DNA of 64,000 nucleotides. Source: Solitalea longa (GTDB lineage: Bacteria > Bacteroidota > Bacteroidia > Sphingobacteriales > Sphingobacteriaceae). The stretch lies in the NCBI RefSeq assembly GCF_002920915.1, contig NZ_PQVF01000014.1, positions 271 through 64,270 on the forward strand. Reading direction: 5' to 3'. Positions 35,268-44,560 of this stretch are shown here, piece after piece. Under the pieces are notes generated by a model, which searched no databases, was not told the DNA's origin, and saw nothing but the letters and a program-made list of their open reading frames with translations. How positions within the stretch are numbered: the first letter of the stretch is position 1; every line of letters starts with the position of its first letter. The translations under genes were made by a program, and so were the position numbers.

Positions 35268-36428
35268 ATGCGCTTAAACACACTTTTTCTTAAAAAACTT
35301 TTCGTTTTATCGCTGATTTTTGCATTTATCGCAGGAGTTAATGCTTCGGCGTTTGCTAACTCAGAGCATAATGAAACCGTATTAAAAGACAGTGCTCATG
35401 TAACTGAAGCGCATGCTGAGGGTGAGGGTCATGCTGCCGGCCATGGTGAAGAGCCTTTTGAGCCTACCAAAGTAATTATGGAACACATTTCCGATTCACA
35501 TGATTGGCATTTGTGGGGTCACACTTCAATTGGCTTACCTGTTATTTTATATACGGAAGCGGGTCTTGTGACTTTCAATTCTTCAGAATTTCACCACGAT
35601 CAGGAAGGCACGCATGTAGTAGAAAAAGACGGACAGAAATTTGTACGTTTTGAAAACAAGATCTATTACGCTGCTGAAACTGCAAATGAAAAAGGTCAAT
35701 ACCTGACTTTAGCAGATGAGCATCCTACCAATGCAAAACCACTGGACTTTTCAATCACCAAAAATGTTGCTTCAATGTTTTTATCGGCAATTATCCTTTG
35801 CCTGGTATTCTTCAGTGTTGCTGCTGCTTATAAAAAACGTGAAGGAAAAGCCCCTAGAGGTTTGCAAAGCTTTATCGAGCCAATCATTGTATTTGTTCGT
35901 GACGAAGTTGCCCGTCCTAACATTGGACACAAATATGTTCGCTACATGCCGTTCTTATTAACGGTGTTTTTCTTTATCCTGATCAATAACCTAATCGGCT
36001 TAATTCCGATTTTCCCAGGAGGAGCTAACTTAACGGGTAACATCGCTGTAACCTTCGTTTTAGGTACTATCACATTCCTGGTTACCAACTTCAGCGGTAA
36101 TAAGTATTACTGGAAACACGTATTAGCTCCGGATGTCCCATGGTGGTTATATCCAATTATGTTGGTGGTAGAGGTAATTGGTTTATTATCTAAACCTTTT
36201 GCATTGATCATTCGTTTGTTCGCAAACATTACTGCAGGTCACATCATTGTTTTGAGTTTGATCTCTTTGATCTTCATCTTCAAAACCTTGTACATCGCTC
36301 CGGTTTCAGTAGCATTCGTATTATTTATGGATGTATTGGAATTGTTGGTAGCGTTCCTGCAAGCATTCATCTTCACTATGCTTACCGCTTTATTTATCGG
36401 TACTGCTGTTGAGGAGCATCATCATTAA
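35268..36428 (+). CDS. atpB: ATP synthase F0 subunit a
   Basis: A 386-residue protein with a signal-peptide-like start (SLIFAFIAGVNASAFA) and a His/Glu-rich extramembrane stretch of about 130 residues (EAHAEGEGHAAGHGEE). The canonical subunit a follows, with its transmembrane helices and the essential Arg in KPFALIIRLFANITAGH. It forms the proton half-channels next to the c-ring. The N-terminal extension is typical for Bacteroidota and absent in E. coli. It begins 4 bases after the AtpI-like gene. Confidence 0.95.
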   Translation: MRLNTLFLKKLFVLSLIFAFIAGVNASAFANSEHNETVLKDSAHVTEAHAEGEGHAAGHGEEPFEPTKVIMEHISDSHDWHLWGHTSIGLPVILYTEAGLVTFNSSEFHHDQEGTHVVEKDGQKFVRFENKIYYAAETANEKGQYLTLADEHPTNAKPLDFSITKNVASMFLSAIILCLVFFSVAAAYKKREGKAPRGLQSFIEPIIVFVRDEVARPNIGHKYVRYMPFLLTVFFFILINNLIGLIPIFPGGANLTGNIAVTFVLGTITFLVTNFSGNKYYWKHVLAPDVPWWLYPIMLVVEVIGLLSKPFALIIRLFANITAGHIIVLSLISLIFIFKTLYIAPVSVAFVLFMDVLELLVAFLQAFIFTMLTALFIGTAVEEHHH

Positions 36429-36430
36429 GA

Positions 36431-36473
36431 TAGTCAATAGACTATAGTTCATGGACCATGGTCTGTGGACCGA
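36431..36473 (+). repeat. Palindromic spacer element between atpB and atpE
   Basis: TAGTC-AATA-GACTA (36431-36444) is followed by the 10-bp palindrome GACCATGGTC (36454-36463) and two further GGAC words. The block is made of related 10-14-base words around ATAGAC / CATGGAC / TGTGGAC. It lies 3 bases after the atpB stop. Confidence 0.6.
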
Positions 36474-36503
36474 ATAACAAGTAATTATTTTTTAACTAAA
36501 TAA

Positions 36504-36725
<222 letters not shown>

Positions 36726-36736
36726 TTATTGCAATT

Positions 36737-36775
36737 AAAATTAAGCCTGCGGCGATTGGCAACAGGCTTAGTTTT
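36737..36775 (+). terminator. Stem-loop after atpE (attenuator or mRNA stabiliser)
   Basis: TAAGCCTG (36742-36749) pairs with CAGGCTTA (36763-36770), extended by a T-G pair and AAAA/TTTT to about 13 pairs with a 13-base loop. Only four T residues follow, so partial rather than full termination is likely. The position fits raising atpE mRNA over downstream genes. Confidence 0.5.
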
Positions 36776-36831
36776 AAAAAAAGACATTTGACCAGATTTA
36801 TTAAAAGAACTTTTTATAACCATCTTATATA

Positions 36832-37326
36832 ATGGATTTAGTAACCCCTAGCATCGGATTGGTTTTTTGGACCACTGTTACGTTTTTCTTTCTTTTTATT
36901 CTTTTGCGCGTATTCGCTTGGAAACCGATTGTTTCGGCGTTGAATGAGCGTGAACGTTCAATTGAAGATGCTTTAAATGCAGCCGATAAAGCGAAAGAAG
37001 AGTTAACCCGTTTAAATCAGGAAAGCGATAAATTATTAAAAGATGCGCGTTTAGAGCGTGATAAGATCCTGAAGGAAGCTAAAACCTTAGGAGATAATCT
37101 TATTGCGGAAGCTAAGCATAACGCACAAACTGAAGGCGCTAAAATGATTGCAAAAGCACATGATGAGATCAATGCTCAGAAAAATGCGGCTTTAGCAGAA
37201 GTTAAAAATCAAGTTGCCTCTCTTTCTATTGATATCGCAGAGAAAATTCTTCGCAAGAAATTTGAGAATGCTGGTGAACAGCAAACTCTTGTCGCTGAGT
37301 TGTTAAAAGACGTAAAACTAAATTAA
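36832..37326 (+). CDS. atpF: ATP synthase F0 subunit b
   Basis: A 164-residue protein with one N-terminal transmembrane helix (about residues 8-27, VFWTTVTFFFLFILLRVF) and a long charged alpha-helical stalk (ALNERERSIEDALNAADKAKEEL) ending in the delta-binding region. It dimerises as the peripheral stalk of the ATP synthase. Confidence 0.95.
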   Translation: MDLVTPSIGLVFWTTVTFFFLFILLRVFAWKPIVSALNERERSIEDALNAADKAKEELTRLNQESDKLLKDARLERDKILKEAKTLGDNLIAEAKHNAQTEGAKMIAKAHDEINAQKNAALAEVKNQVASLSIDIAEKILRKKFENAGEQQTLVAELLKDVKLN

Positions 37327-37404
37327 GAAGTTACGAGTTGCTGATTGCGAGTTGAAGATTCTAGAATCTATTCCCGTAATACGAAACCCGAAACCCGTAA
37401 TTAA
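37327..37404 (+). repeat. Palindromic spacer element between atpF and atpH
   Basis: A 14-bp perfect palindrome, AGATTCTAGAATCT (37356-37369), is flanked by word series: ACGAGTTGCTGATTGCGAG on the left and AAACCCG twice (37384-37390, 37391-37397) on the right. ACGAAACCCGAAA (37381-37393) recurs exactly in the atpA-atpG spacer at 39643-39655. Confidence 0.65.
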
Positions 37405-37413
37405 AAGAGAAAT

Positions 37414-37971
37414 ATGTCAGAAATTAAAGTTGCTTTACGGTACGCTAAAGCATTGCTTGATCTTGCCATTGAACAAAACAAGGTAGAAGCGATCAACAAT
37501 GATATGAAGTTGTTTCATCAAACCGTTAAAGCTAATTCAGAGCTCCGTGCAGTGCTGGCTAATCCCATCGTTGCTCCTGCTAGCAAAAAGAAGATATTGA
37601 ATAGCTTGTTTACTGATAAAGTAGACAATGTGACCATCACTTTCTTTAATCTGATGGTTGCTAAGGGTCGTGAGGAGTATTTATATACTACCGCAAAGCA
37701 ATTTGCTGAACTTTACAATTTGCTAAAAGGAATTGTAAAGGCAGAGATTGTTTCGGCATCGGCACTTACCGAAGGAAATAAAATTGAACTTATTGCCAAT
37801 CTTGAAAAAGAATTAGGTAAACAAGTGATCTTAAAAACCAAAGTTGATCCTGATTTAGTTGGGGGCTTCGTTTTAACAGTAGGTGATAAACAGTTTGATA
37901 CAAGTATTGCCAAACAGTTAAGAACGCTGAAAAATCAATTGGTAAGCAAGGGCTTTGCAGCTCAAATTTAA
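37414..37971 (+). CDS. atpH: ATP synthase F1 subunit delta
   Basis: A 185-residue OSCP/delta protein: RYAKALLDLAIEQNKVE at the N-terminus, FFNLMVAKGREEYL in the middle, and the C-terminal KTKVDPDLVGGFVLTVGDKQFDTSI motif. It joins the peripheral stalk to the F1 head. It lies 35 bases before atpA. Confidence 0.94.
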   Translation: MSEIKVALRYAKALLDLAIEQNKVEAINNDMKLFHQTVKANSELRAVLANPIVAPASKKKILNSLFTDKVDNVTITFFNLMVAKGREEYLYTTAKQFAELYNLLKGIVKAEIVSASALTEGNKIELIANLEKELGKQVILKTKVDPDLVGGFVLTVGDKQFDTSIAKQLRTLKNQLVSKGFAAQI

Positions 37972-38006
37972 TCAAGAAAAAAAGTAAAAATTATAACTAA
38001 AATATC

Positions 38007-39581
38007 ATGGCAGAAGTAAGACCCGACGAAGTTTCGGCAATTCTACGTCAGCAATTGGCGGGCTTCAAGTCAGAAGCTGAGTTAGAAGAGATAGGAACGG
38101 TGTTGCAAGTGGGCGACGGTATCGCTCGTGTATACGGCTTAACCAAAGTTAAATCTGGTGAGCTTGTTGAGTTTAGTAATGGTTTACAAGGTGTTGTAAT
38201 GAACCTTGAAGAGGATAACGTAGGGGTTGTATTGTTGGGTGCTTCAGAAGGTATCAAAGAAGGAGACACTTTAAAACGTACCACCCGTATTGCTTCTATC
38301 AATGTTGGTGAAGGTATGTTGGGCCGTGTTGTTAATACCCTTGGCCAGCCTATTGATGGTAAAGGTCCTATCGCCGGTGAAACTTTTGAAATGCCATTAG
38401 AGCGTAAAGCTCCAGGTGTAATTTATCGTCAGCCGGTAAACGAGCCTTTACAAACTGGTATTAAAGCTATCGATGCGATGATTCCTATCGGTCGTGGTCA
38501 GCGTGAGTTGATTATCGGTGATCGTCAGACTGGTAAAACAGCTGTAGCTATTGATACTATCATCAACCAAAAAGAATTTTACGATGCCGGTAACCCTGTT
38601 TATTGTATCTATGTTGCTTGCGGTCAGAAAAACTCTACTGTTGCCAACATCGTTAAAACATTAACAGAGAACGGTGCAATGCCATATACTGTAATTGTTG
38701 CTGCATCTGCTGCTGATCCTGCTCCAATGCAGTTCTACGCTCCATTTGCAGGTGCTGCAATTGGTGAGTTCTTCCGTGATACAGGTCGTCCTGCATTAAT
38801 CGTTTATGATGATCTTTCTAAACAAGCAGTAGCTTACCGTGAAGTATCGTTGTTATTACGTCGTCCACCAGGTCGTGAGGCTTATCCAGGTGACGTATTC
38901 TACTTACACTCACGTTTGTTAGAGCGTGCTGCTAAGATCAACGCAACTGACGAAATTGCTCAGCAAATGAACGATTTACCTGATTCATTAAGAGGTAAAG
39001 TAAAAGGAGGTGGTTCATTAACGGCTCTTCCAATTATCGAAACTCAGGCTGGTGACGTTTCTGCATATATCCCTACCAACGTAATTTCAATTACTGATGG
39101 TCAGATCTTCCTTGAGTCGAACTTGTTCAACGCAGGTATCCGTCCAGCTATCAACGTAGGTATCTCGGTATCACGTGTGGGTGGTAACGCGCAGATCAAA
39201 TCAATGAAGAAAGTATCAGGTACCTTAAAGCTTGACCAGGCTCAGTTCCGCGAGTTAGAGGCCTTCTCTAAATTCGGTTCTGACTTAGACGCTTCAACTA
39301 AAGCGGTGTTAGATAAAGGTTCTCGTAACGTGGAAATCCTTAAACAAGGACAGTTCTCTCCACTTACGGTTGAGAAACAAACTGCAATTATTTATTTAGG
39401 TACTAAAGGTTTATTACGTGCAGTGCCTGTAAATAAAGTAAGAGAGTTTGAAGCTGAGTTCCTTCAGGCATTAGATGCTCGTCATAAAAACGTTCTTGAC
39501 TTATTGAAAAAAGGTCAATTAACTGACGAAGTAACCAACGTTTTGGAAACTGTAGCTAAAGAGCTTTCATCAAAATACTAA
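38007..39581 (+). CDS. atpA: ATP synthase F1 subunit alpha
   Basis: A 524-residue protein with the Walker A sequence [11 protein letters not shown] near residue 170, the subunit signature [14 protein letters not shown], and the usual beta-barrel, nucleotide-binding and helical domains. It forms the hexameric head with beta subunits, which are not encoded in this cluster. Confidence 0.97.
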   Translation: MAEVRPDEVSAILRQQLAGFKSEAELEEIGTVLQVGDGIARVYGLTKVKSGELVEFSNGLQGVVMNLEEDNVGVVLLGASEGIKEGDTLKRTTRIASINVGEGMLGRVVNTLGQPIDGKGPIAGETFEMPLERKAPGVIYRQPVNEPLQTGIKAIDAMIPIGRGQRELIIGDRQTGKTAVAIDTIINQKEFYDAGNPVYCIYVACGQKNSTVANIVKTLTENGAMPYTVIVAASAADPAPMQFYAPFAGAAIGEFFRDTGRPALIVYDDLSKQAVAYREVSLLLRRPPGREAYPGDVFYLHSRLLERAAKINATDEIAQQMNDLPDSLRGKVKGGGSLTALPIIETQAGDVSAYIPTNVISITDGQIFLESNLFNAGIRPAINVGISVSRVGGNAQIKSMKKVSGTLKLDQAQFRELEAFSKFGSDLDASTKAVLDKGSRNVEILKQGQFSPLTVEKQTAIIYLGTKGLLRAVPVNKVREFEAEFLQALDARHKNVLDLLKKGQLTDEVTNVLETVAKELSSKY

Positions 39582-39601
39582 TTCAAATTAATTCCGAGTT
39601 A

Positions 39602-39652
39602 AGGGTTGCGGGTTACGAAAATCAGATTTCGTAACTCGTAACACGAAACCCG
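39602..39652 (+). repeat. Palindromic spacer element between atpA and atpG
   Basis: GTTACGAAA (39612-39620) and TTTCGTAAC (39627-39635) form a perfect 9-bp stem with a 6-base loop. Outer arms GGGTT (39603-39607) and AACCC (39647-39651) extend the symmetry. It shares the 13-mer ACGAAACCCGAAA (39643-39655) with the atpF-atpH spacer. Confidence 0.7.
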
Positions 39653-39665
39653 AAATAAATATAAA

Positions 39666-40544
39666 ATGGCCAACTTAAAAGAAGTACGTCTTAGAATCGC
39701 GTCTGTTAAGTCAACGCAACAGATTACCAAAGCCATGAAAATGGTTTCGGCAGCAAAATTTCGCAGAGCCACAGATGCTATTGTTCAAATGCGTCCGTAT
39801 GCTAACAAGTTGAAAGATATGCTTGCTAATTTGAGTGAATCAGTTGCTGATATGGATAATGTTTTCACTCAAGAGCGCGAATTAAACAACGTGTTATTGG
39901 TGGTTATCACATCTAATCGTGGCTTGGCTGGTGCTTTTAACAATAACGTAATTAAAGCCACTAACGCCCTGATTGCTGAAAAATATGCTGAGCACCAAAA
40001 GCAAGGTAAATTGCATATTGTTGCTGTAGGTAAAAAATCGCAAGACTTTTATACCCGCAATAAGTTTCAGGTAATTGGTAACAATAACGAGGTTTTCAAT
40101 AAGTTAAACTTTACCAACGCTTCTGCCATTGTTGAGGCCATCATGGATGGTTTCGCCGCTGGTAAGTTCGACCATGTTGAGATGATCTACAACCAATTTA
40201 AAAATGCGGCTGTTCAGATCTTAACTCAGGAACAATTGTTGCCTTTGCCAAAAGCTGTTCAGGATGCTAAAGCAAGTAAAGTTGATTATTTGTTTGAGCC
40301 TTCAAAAGAGGAAATTGTGGAAGAGTTGATCCCTAAATCAATTCGTTTACAATTCTACAAAGCATTGTTAGATTCACATGCTGCCGAGCACGGTGCGCGT
40401 ATGACTGCAATGGATAAAGCAACTGATAATGCTGGTGAATTGTTAAGAAGCTTAACACTTCAATACAACCAGGCTCGTCAGGCTGCTATTACCAACGAGA
40501 TCCTAGAGATCGTTTCTGGTGCCAATGCATTAGCAGAAGCATAA
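39666..40544 (+). CDS. atpG: ATP synthase F1 subunit gamma
   Basis: A 292-residue central-stalk protein. The N-terminal helix KEVRLRIASVKSTQQITKAMKMVSA and the C-terminal helix with SEHGARMTAM-like AEHGARMTAMDKATDNA are diagnostic. It is the last gene of the cluster; atpD (beta) and atpC (epsilon) do not follow, so these must be encoded elsewhere, as in many Bacteroidota. Confidence 0.96.
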   Translation: MANLKEVRLRIASVKSTQQITKAMKMVSAAKFRRATDAIVQMRPYANKLKDMLANLSESVADMDNVFTQERELNNVLLVVITSNRGLAGAFNNNVIKATNALIAEKYAEHQKQGKLHIVAVGKKSQDFYTRNKFQVIGNNNEVFNKLNFTNASAIVEAIMDGFAAGKFDHVEMIYNQFKNAAVQILTQEQLLPLPKAVQDAKASKVDYLFEPSKEEIVEELIPKSIRLQFYKALLDSHAAEHGARMTAMDKATDNAGELLRSLTLQYNQARQAAITNEILEIVSGANALAEA

Positions 40545-40565
40545 GAATCAATATAATTTATTTCG

Positions 40566-40604
40566 ATAAGCCCCGGTTCCAAAAGAATCGGGGCTTATTG
40601 TTGT
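40566..40604 (+). terminator. Terminator after atpG
   Basis: ATAAGCCCCG (40566-40575) pairs with CGGGGCTTAT (40589-40598), extended inward by GTT/AAT. The T-run after it is weak. The sequence GGTTnCAAAAGAATC and the following GGCTTATTGTT are shared with the hairpin at 46678-46713. Confidence 0.75.
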
Positions 40605-40642
40605 TAGCTCTTAGCAAGCGCTTTTCAAAATTATAGATTATC

Positions 40643-40703
40643 TAAAGCTATCCTGTTGAATTTCAGCTTTAAAATCTTATTTTAAAGTAAAATAGGATAA
40701 CCT
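40643..40703 (+). promoter_or_regulatory. Dyad-rich region before the permease gene
   Basis: TAAAGCT (40643-40649) and AGCTTTA (40665-40671), TATCCT (40649-40654) and AGGATA (40694-40699), and ATTTTAAAGTAAAAT near 40679 make nested dyads just upstream of the start at 40704. They may be a regulator site for the catabolic cassette. No regulator gene is in the cassette. Confidence 0.3.
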
Positions 40704-42047
40704 ATGGATACAAAGAATGGCTTGCAAAAAACGTTAAGTCCTTTTATGCTGTGGGGGCTGGGGGTGGGTTATGTAATATCAGGAATGTATTTCGGGTGGA
40801 ACCTGGGTTTGGAAAAAGGGGGGACACTCGGAATGGCAATTGCCACCCTGGTGATTATGCTGATGTATGTTACATTTACTTTTAGCTATACAGAATTAGC
40901 ATGTGCAATACCCAAGGCCGGCGGTGTGTTTGATTATGCAGGTAAGGCACTGGGAAAGAATGTAGGTTTTGTTGCAGGTATAGCTCAAACAGTTGAATTT
41001 ATTTTTGCCCCTCCAGCCATTGCTTTTGCCATTGGCGCTTATTTTAATGCTTTTTTTCCTCAGATTCCAATCCTAGCCAGCGCACTGGTAGTTTATTGCC
41101 TATTTACAGCTTTGAATATTTACGGCATTAAAGCGGCTGCCTCTTTTGAAGCAATAATAACTGTTCTGGCTGTAGGTGAGTTGTTATTATTTGCTGGTTT
41201 AAGTGCTCCAAGTTTTAAAACTGAAAATTTAGTCAGGAATGCTTTCCCTAATGGTTGGTCCGGTGCATTTGCTGCAATTCCATTTGCCATATGGTTTTTT
41301 TTGGGAATAGAGGGAGTAGCAAATGTCACAGAAGAAACAAAAAATCCGCAGAAAGACATTATTAAGGGTTTTGGCTGGGCCATTTTTACTTTGGTGATCT
41401 TGTGTGTTTTAGTCTTTGTTTATTCTATAGGTGTTGGGGGCTGGGAAACAATAGTATTTAAAAATGGCATTTCCGGAGCAACCTCAGACTCTCCGCTTCC
41501 TCTTGCTTTAGCAAAAATTACAGGGGATAATCATGTAATGTATCACCTCTTAATTACTATAGGTATGTTTGGTCTCATTGCCTCTTTTCACGGATTAATT
41601 CTGGCTGCCGGTCGTTCTACCTATGAAATGGGAAGGGTTAGAAATATGCCCACTTTTTTAGGGGTGATTTCGGGTCGATTTCAAACACCCGCAAATGCAT
41701 TGCTGGGCAATATGGTCATCGGCATTATTGCATTATTATCCGGAAGAACAGGGGAGTTAATTATCCTGTCGGTTTTTGGGGCACTTACCCTCTATATCAT
41801 TTCCATGATTTCATTAATTGTATTGCGACGTAAGCATCCTCAACTAAATCGTCCGTTCAAGGTTCCCTTTTATCCGTGGTTTCCCATTCTAGCCTTAGCA
41901 ATCGCGTCTATCTCGCTAATAGCCATGTTTATTTATAACCTAAAACTAGGGCTGATCTATTTTGGATTACTAGTTGTAAGTTTTTTCTTGTTTAAAGTAT
42001 TTAATACCCACAAAACTCTTGTTTATGATAGCACAGGAAATTCTTGA
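40704..42047 (+). CDS. APC-family permease, ethanolamine-permease-like
   Basis: A 447-residue membrane protein with about 12 transmembrane helices. The opening GLGVGYVISGMYFGWNLGLEKGG, then MYVTFTFSYTELACAIPKAGG and TVEFIFAPPAIAFAIGAYF, closely follow the ethanolamine permease (Eat) subgroup of the APC superfamily. It probably imports the amine substrate of the downstream enzymes. Its 3' end overlaps the ligase gene by 23 bases, so the two are translationally linked. The exact substrate (ethanolamine or a related amino alcohol) is inference. Confidence 0.85.
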   Translation: MDTKNGLQKTLSPFMLWGLGVGYVISGMYFGWNLGLEKGGTLGMAIATLVIMLMYVTFTFSYTELACAIPKAGGVFDYAGKALGKNVGFVAGIAQTVEFIFAPPAIAFAIGAYFNAFFPQIPILASALVVYCLFTALNIYGIKAAASFEAIITVLAVGELLLFAGLSAPSFKTENLVRNAFPNGWSGAFAAIPFAIWFFLGIEGVANVTEETKNPQKDIIKGFGWAIFTLVILCVLVFVYSIGVGGWETIVFKNGISGATSDSPLPLALAKITGDNHVMYHLLITIGMFGLIASFHGLILAAGRSTYEMGRVRNMPTFLGVISGRFQTPANALLGNMVIGIIALLSGRTGELIILSVFGALTLYIISMISLIVLRRKHPQLNRPFKVPFYPWFPILALAIASISLIAMFIYNLKLGLIYFGLLVVSFFLFKVFNTHKTLVYDSTGNS

Positions 42048-43383
42048 TTACGTTAATCAGCATCCTTCTGGCAAAGTGAAATTGGCCGTTGCTGACATTG
42101 ATGGAGTTTTAAGAGGAAAATATGTTTCTACGGATAAGTTTTTATCTATTGTTGAAGGCCGTCTCGGATTTTGCGATGTAACTTTTGGTTGGGATATGAA
42201 TGACGCTGCCTATGATAATGTTCAATTTACAGGTTGGCATACCGGTTATCCAGACGCATTGGTTCAGCTCGATATGAATACATTCAGAAAAATTCCCTGG
42301 GAAAATGATATTCCTTTCTTTCTGGGTGATTTTATTAATGCTGATAATGTACCTGCTGTGGTTTGCCCTCGTCAGTTGTTGAAAAAGGTTGTATATGAAT
42401 GTGAACAAACAGGCTTTAAGCCTTACTTTTCACAAGAGTTCGAATGGTTCAATTTTGAAGAAACCCCTTCCAGTCTAAATGAAAAAGGGTTTCAAAATCT
42501 TAAAACGCTCAGTCCTGGAATGTTCGGGTATTCTATTCTTCGTAGTTCATTGAAAAATGAATTCATGACAGATCTTTTTGAATTACTTAAGCGTTTCGAA
42601 GTTCCAATAGAAGGGTTACATACCGAAACGGGGCCTGGAGTTTATGAAGCGGCCATCACTTATGCTGATGCGCTTGAAGCTGCTGATAGGGCAACGCTAT
42701 TTAAAACTGCTGTAAAAGAAATTGGCTACAAACATGGCATTATTGCCACCTTCATGGCTAAAATAACCGAAAATTTACCCGGTTGCAGTGGGCATGTTCA
42801 TCAAAGTTTGTGGGATTTAGAGTCAAGCAAGAATCTGTTTTACGAAGAGAAAGATGAGCAGCAGATGAGCGCTATTATGCGAAGCTATATCGCCGGACAG
42901 CTTTATTGCCTGCCACATATTTTACCGATGCTGGCACCAACCATTAATAGCTATAAACGTTTGGTTGAAGGAGCCTGGGCTCCAACTACCCTAACCTGGT
43001 CTGTTGATAACCGAACGGTAGCTCTAAGAGCATTACCCTTTAATAAGAAGTCGACACGTTTAGAAACAAGAGTAGTTGGTTCGGATGTCAATCCTTACTT
43101 AGCTATTGCCGCTTGTCTGGCGACGGGTTTATACGGGATAAAGAATCAACTTAAATTAAAACAACCGGCTACAGTTGGAAACGGATATCGCGACTACTCA
43201 AATGGAACACTGCCTAACAACCTTTATGAAGCTACGCTACAGATGAAAAACTCAGTAGTTGCAAAAGAGCTGTTTGGTGAAGACTTCGTGAATCATTTTA
43301 CCGCAACAAGAGATTGGGAATGGCGCCAGTTTTCAAAGACGGTGACTGATTGGGAATTGAAGCGTTATATGGAGATCATTTAA
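42025..43383 (+). CDS. Glutamine-synthetase-family gamma-glutamyl-amine ligase
   Basis: A 452-residue GS-fold ligase. Conserved metal and substrate segments are visible: QEFEWFNFEE, HTETGPGVYEAAITYADALEAAD, the CSGHVHQSLWD loop and NKKSTRLETRVVGSDVNPYLAIAA. It resembles the GlnA3/GlnA4/PuuA/IpuC group, which joins glutamate to an amine using ATP, rather than the housekeeping glutamine synthetase. Ethanolamine is the favoured amine because of the permease and alcohol dehydrogenase beside it. The ATG at 42025 is chosen over an upstream TTG at 42019. Confidence 0.85.
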   Translation: MIAQEILDYVNQHPSGKVKLAVADIDGVLRGKYVSTDKFLSIVEGRLGFCDVTFGWDMNDAAYDNVQFTGWHTGYPDALVQLDMNTFRKIPWENDIPFFLGDFINADNVPAVVCPRQLLKKVVYECEQTGFKPYFSQEFEWFNFEETPSSLNEKGFQNLKTLSPGMFGYSILRSSLKNEFMTDLFELLKRFEVPIEGLHTETGPGVYEAAITYADALEAADRATLFKTAVKEIGYKHGIIATFMAKITENLPGCSGHVHQSLWDLESSKNLFYEEKDEQQMSAIMRSYIAGQLYCLPHILPMLAPTINSYKRLVEGAWAPTTLTWSVDNRTVALRALPFNKKSTRLETRVVGSDVNPYLAIAACLATGLYGIKNQLKLKQPATVGNGYRDYSNGTLPNNLYEATLQMKNSVVAKELFGEDFVNHFTATRDWEWRQFSKTVTDWELKRYMEII

Positions 43384-43395
43384 AAACAGTGAACT

Positions 43396-44544
43396 ATGAC
43401 TTTTGACAAAGTATATCAGTATAATTTTCCAACTACTATTCGATTTGGAGCGGGTTCGGTAAAGGAGCTTTCGAATTATTTAAAAAATAATGATTTGCAT
43501 AAGCCCTTAATAGTTACAGATAGCTTAATTGTGCAGCTTCCATTTTTTAAAGAAATAGTGGATGATCTGCAAAAACATAATATTTCAGTAGAAGTATTTT
43601 GTGATACCCATAAAAACCCTGTGAAATCAGATGTTTATAAAGGAGTTGATGTATGGGATAACACAAACAGAGATTCAATTATTGGCATTGGGGGCGGGGC
43701 TGCCTTAGATATTGCCAGGGCAATAGCTTTACGTGTTAATCATCGTGAAGATCTATTTAAATACGACGATTTAATTGGAGGAGATATTTTTGTAACGAAT
43801 GAGGTCCCTCATTTCATTACCATTCCAACAACCTCCGGTACAGGAAGTGAAGTAGGGCGTAGTGCTATCATTGCTGATGATGAAACCCATCAGAAAAGGA
43901 TTCTTTTTTCGCCTAAACTGATGGCCAAAATTGTATTTGCCGATCCTTTGCTTACCATGGATTTACCGCCATTTGTTACAGCTGCTACCGGAATGGATGC
44001 GCTTACGCATAATATGGAGGCTTTTTTGGCAAAAAATCCACACCCGATTTGTGATGGGATTGCCCTGGAAGGTATTTCGTTGATTAAAGATTCATTGGAA
44101 AAAGCGACCAATAATCCTGATTTGGAGTCTAGAAGTAAAATGATGATCGCTTCTATGATGGGTGCTATTGCTTTTCAAAAAGGATTAGGAGTGGTTCATT
44201 CTTTGGCTCATCCGCTTTCTTCATTATTAGATACGCACCACGGTTTGGCAAATGCAGTAAACATCCCATACGGTATAGCGTTTAATATTGAAGGGTTTGA
44301 ATATAAGTTCAGGCGAATTTCCAGAGCCTTGGATTTAAAAGAGGAAACAGGCGTGGCGGTGGTTAATTATTTGTTTGAATTGAATTCGAAGATCAACATC
44401 CCTCATAAATTAAGTGACATAGGCGTTCGGGAAGAGCATATTGAAACATTAGCGGATATGGCAATAGCCGATTTTGCCCATCCAAATAATCCCAAACCTG
44501 TAACACGTGATGACTTTAAATCATTGTATCTAAAAGCACTATAA
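43396..44544 (+). CDS. Iron-containing alcohol dehydrogenase
   Basis: A 382-residue group III alcohol dehydrogenase with NAD binding in GIGGGAALDIARAIA, the PTTSGTGSEVGRSAII loop, and iron ligands Asp and His in DALTHNMEAFL, His in VVHSLAHPLSS and His in DTHHGLANA. In this cluster it would oxidise the hydroxyl of a gamma-glutamyl amino alcohol to the aldehyde. It follows the ligase after 12 bases. Confidence 0.87.
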   Translation: MTFDKVYQYNFPTTIRFGAGSVKELSNYLKNNDLHKPLIVTDSLIVQLPFFKEIVDDLQKHNISVEVFCDTHKNPVKSDVYKGVDVWDNTNRDSIIGIGGGAALDIARAIALRVNHREDLFKYDDLIGGDIFVTNEVPHFITIPTTSGTGSEVGRSAIIADDETHQKRILFSPKLMAKIVFADPLLTMDLPPFVTAATGMDALTHNMEAFLAKNPHPICDGIALEGISLIKDSLEKATNNPDLESRSKMMIASMMGAIAFQKGLGVVHSLAHPLSSLLDTHHGLANAVNIPYGIAFNIEGFEYKFRRISRALDLKEETGVAVVNYLFELNSKINIPHKLSDIGVREEHIETLADMAIADFAHPNNPKPVTRDDFKSLYLKAL

Positions 44545-44560
44545 GCTAAAGGTTTTATAA

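Noticed and set aside
42025-43383. Housekeeping glutamine synthetase
   Set aside because: Its neighbours (amine permease, alcohol and aldehyde dehydrogenases, gamma-glutamyl hydrolase) and its motif set fit an amine ligase.
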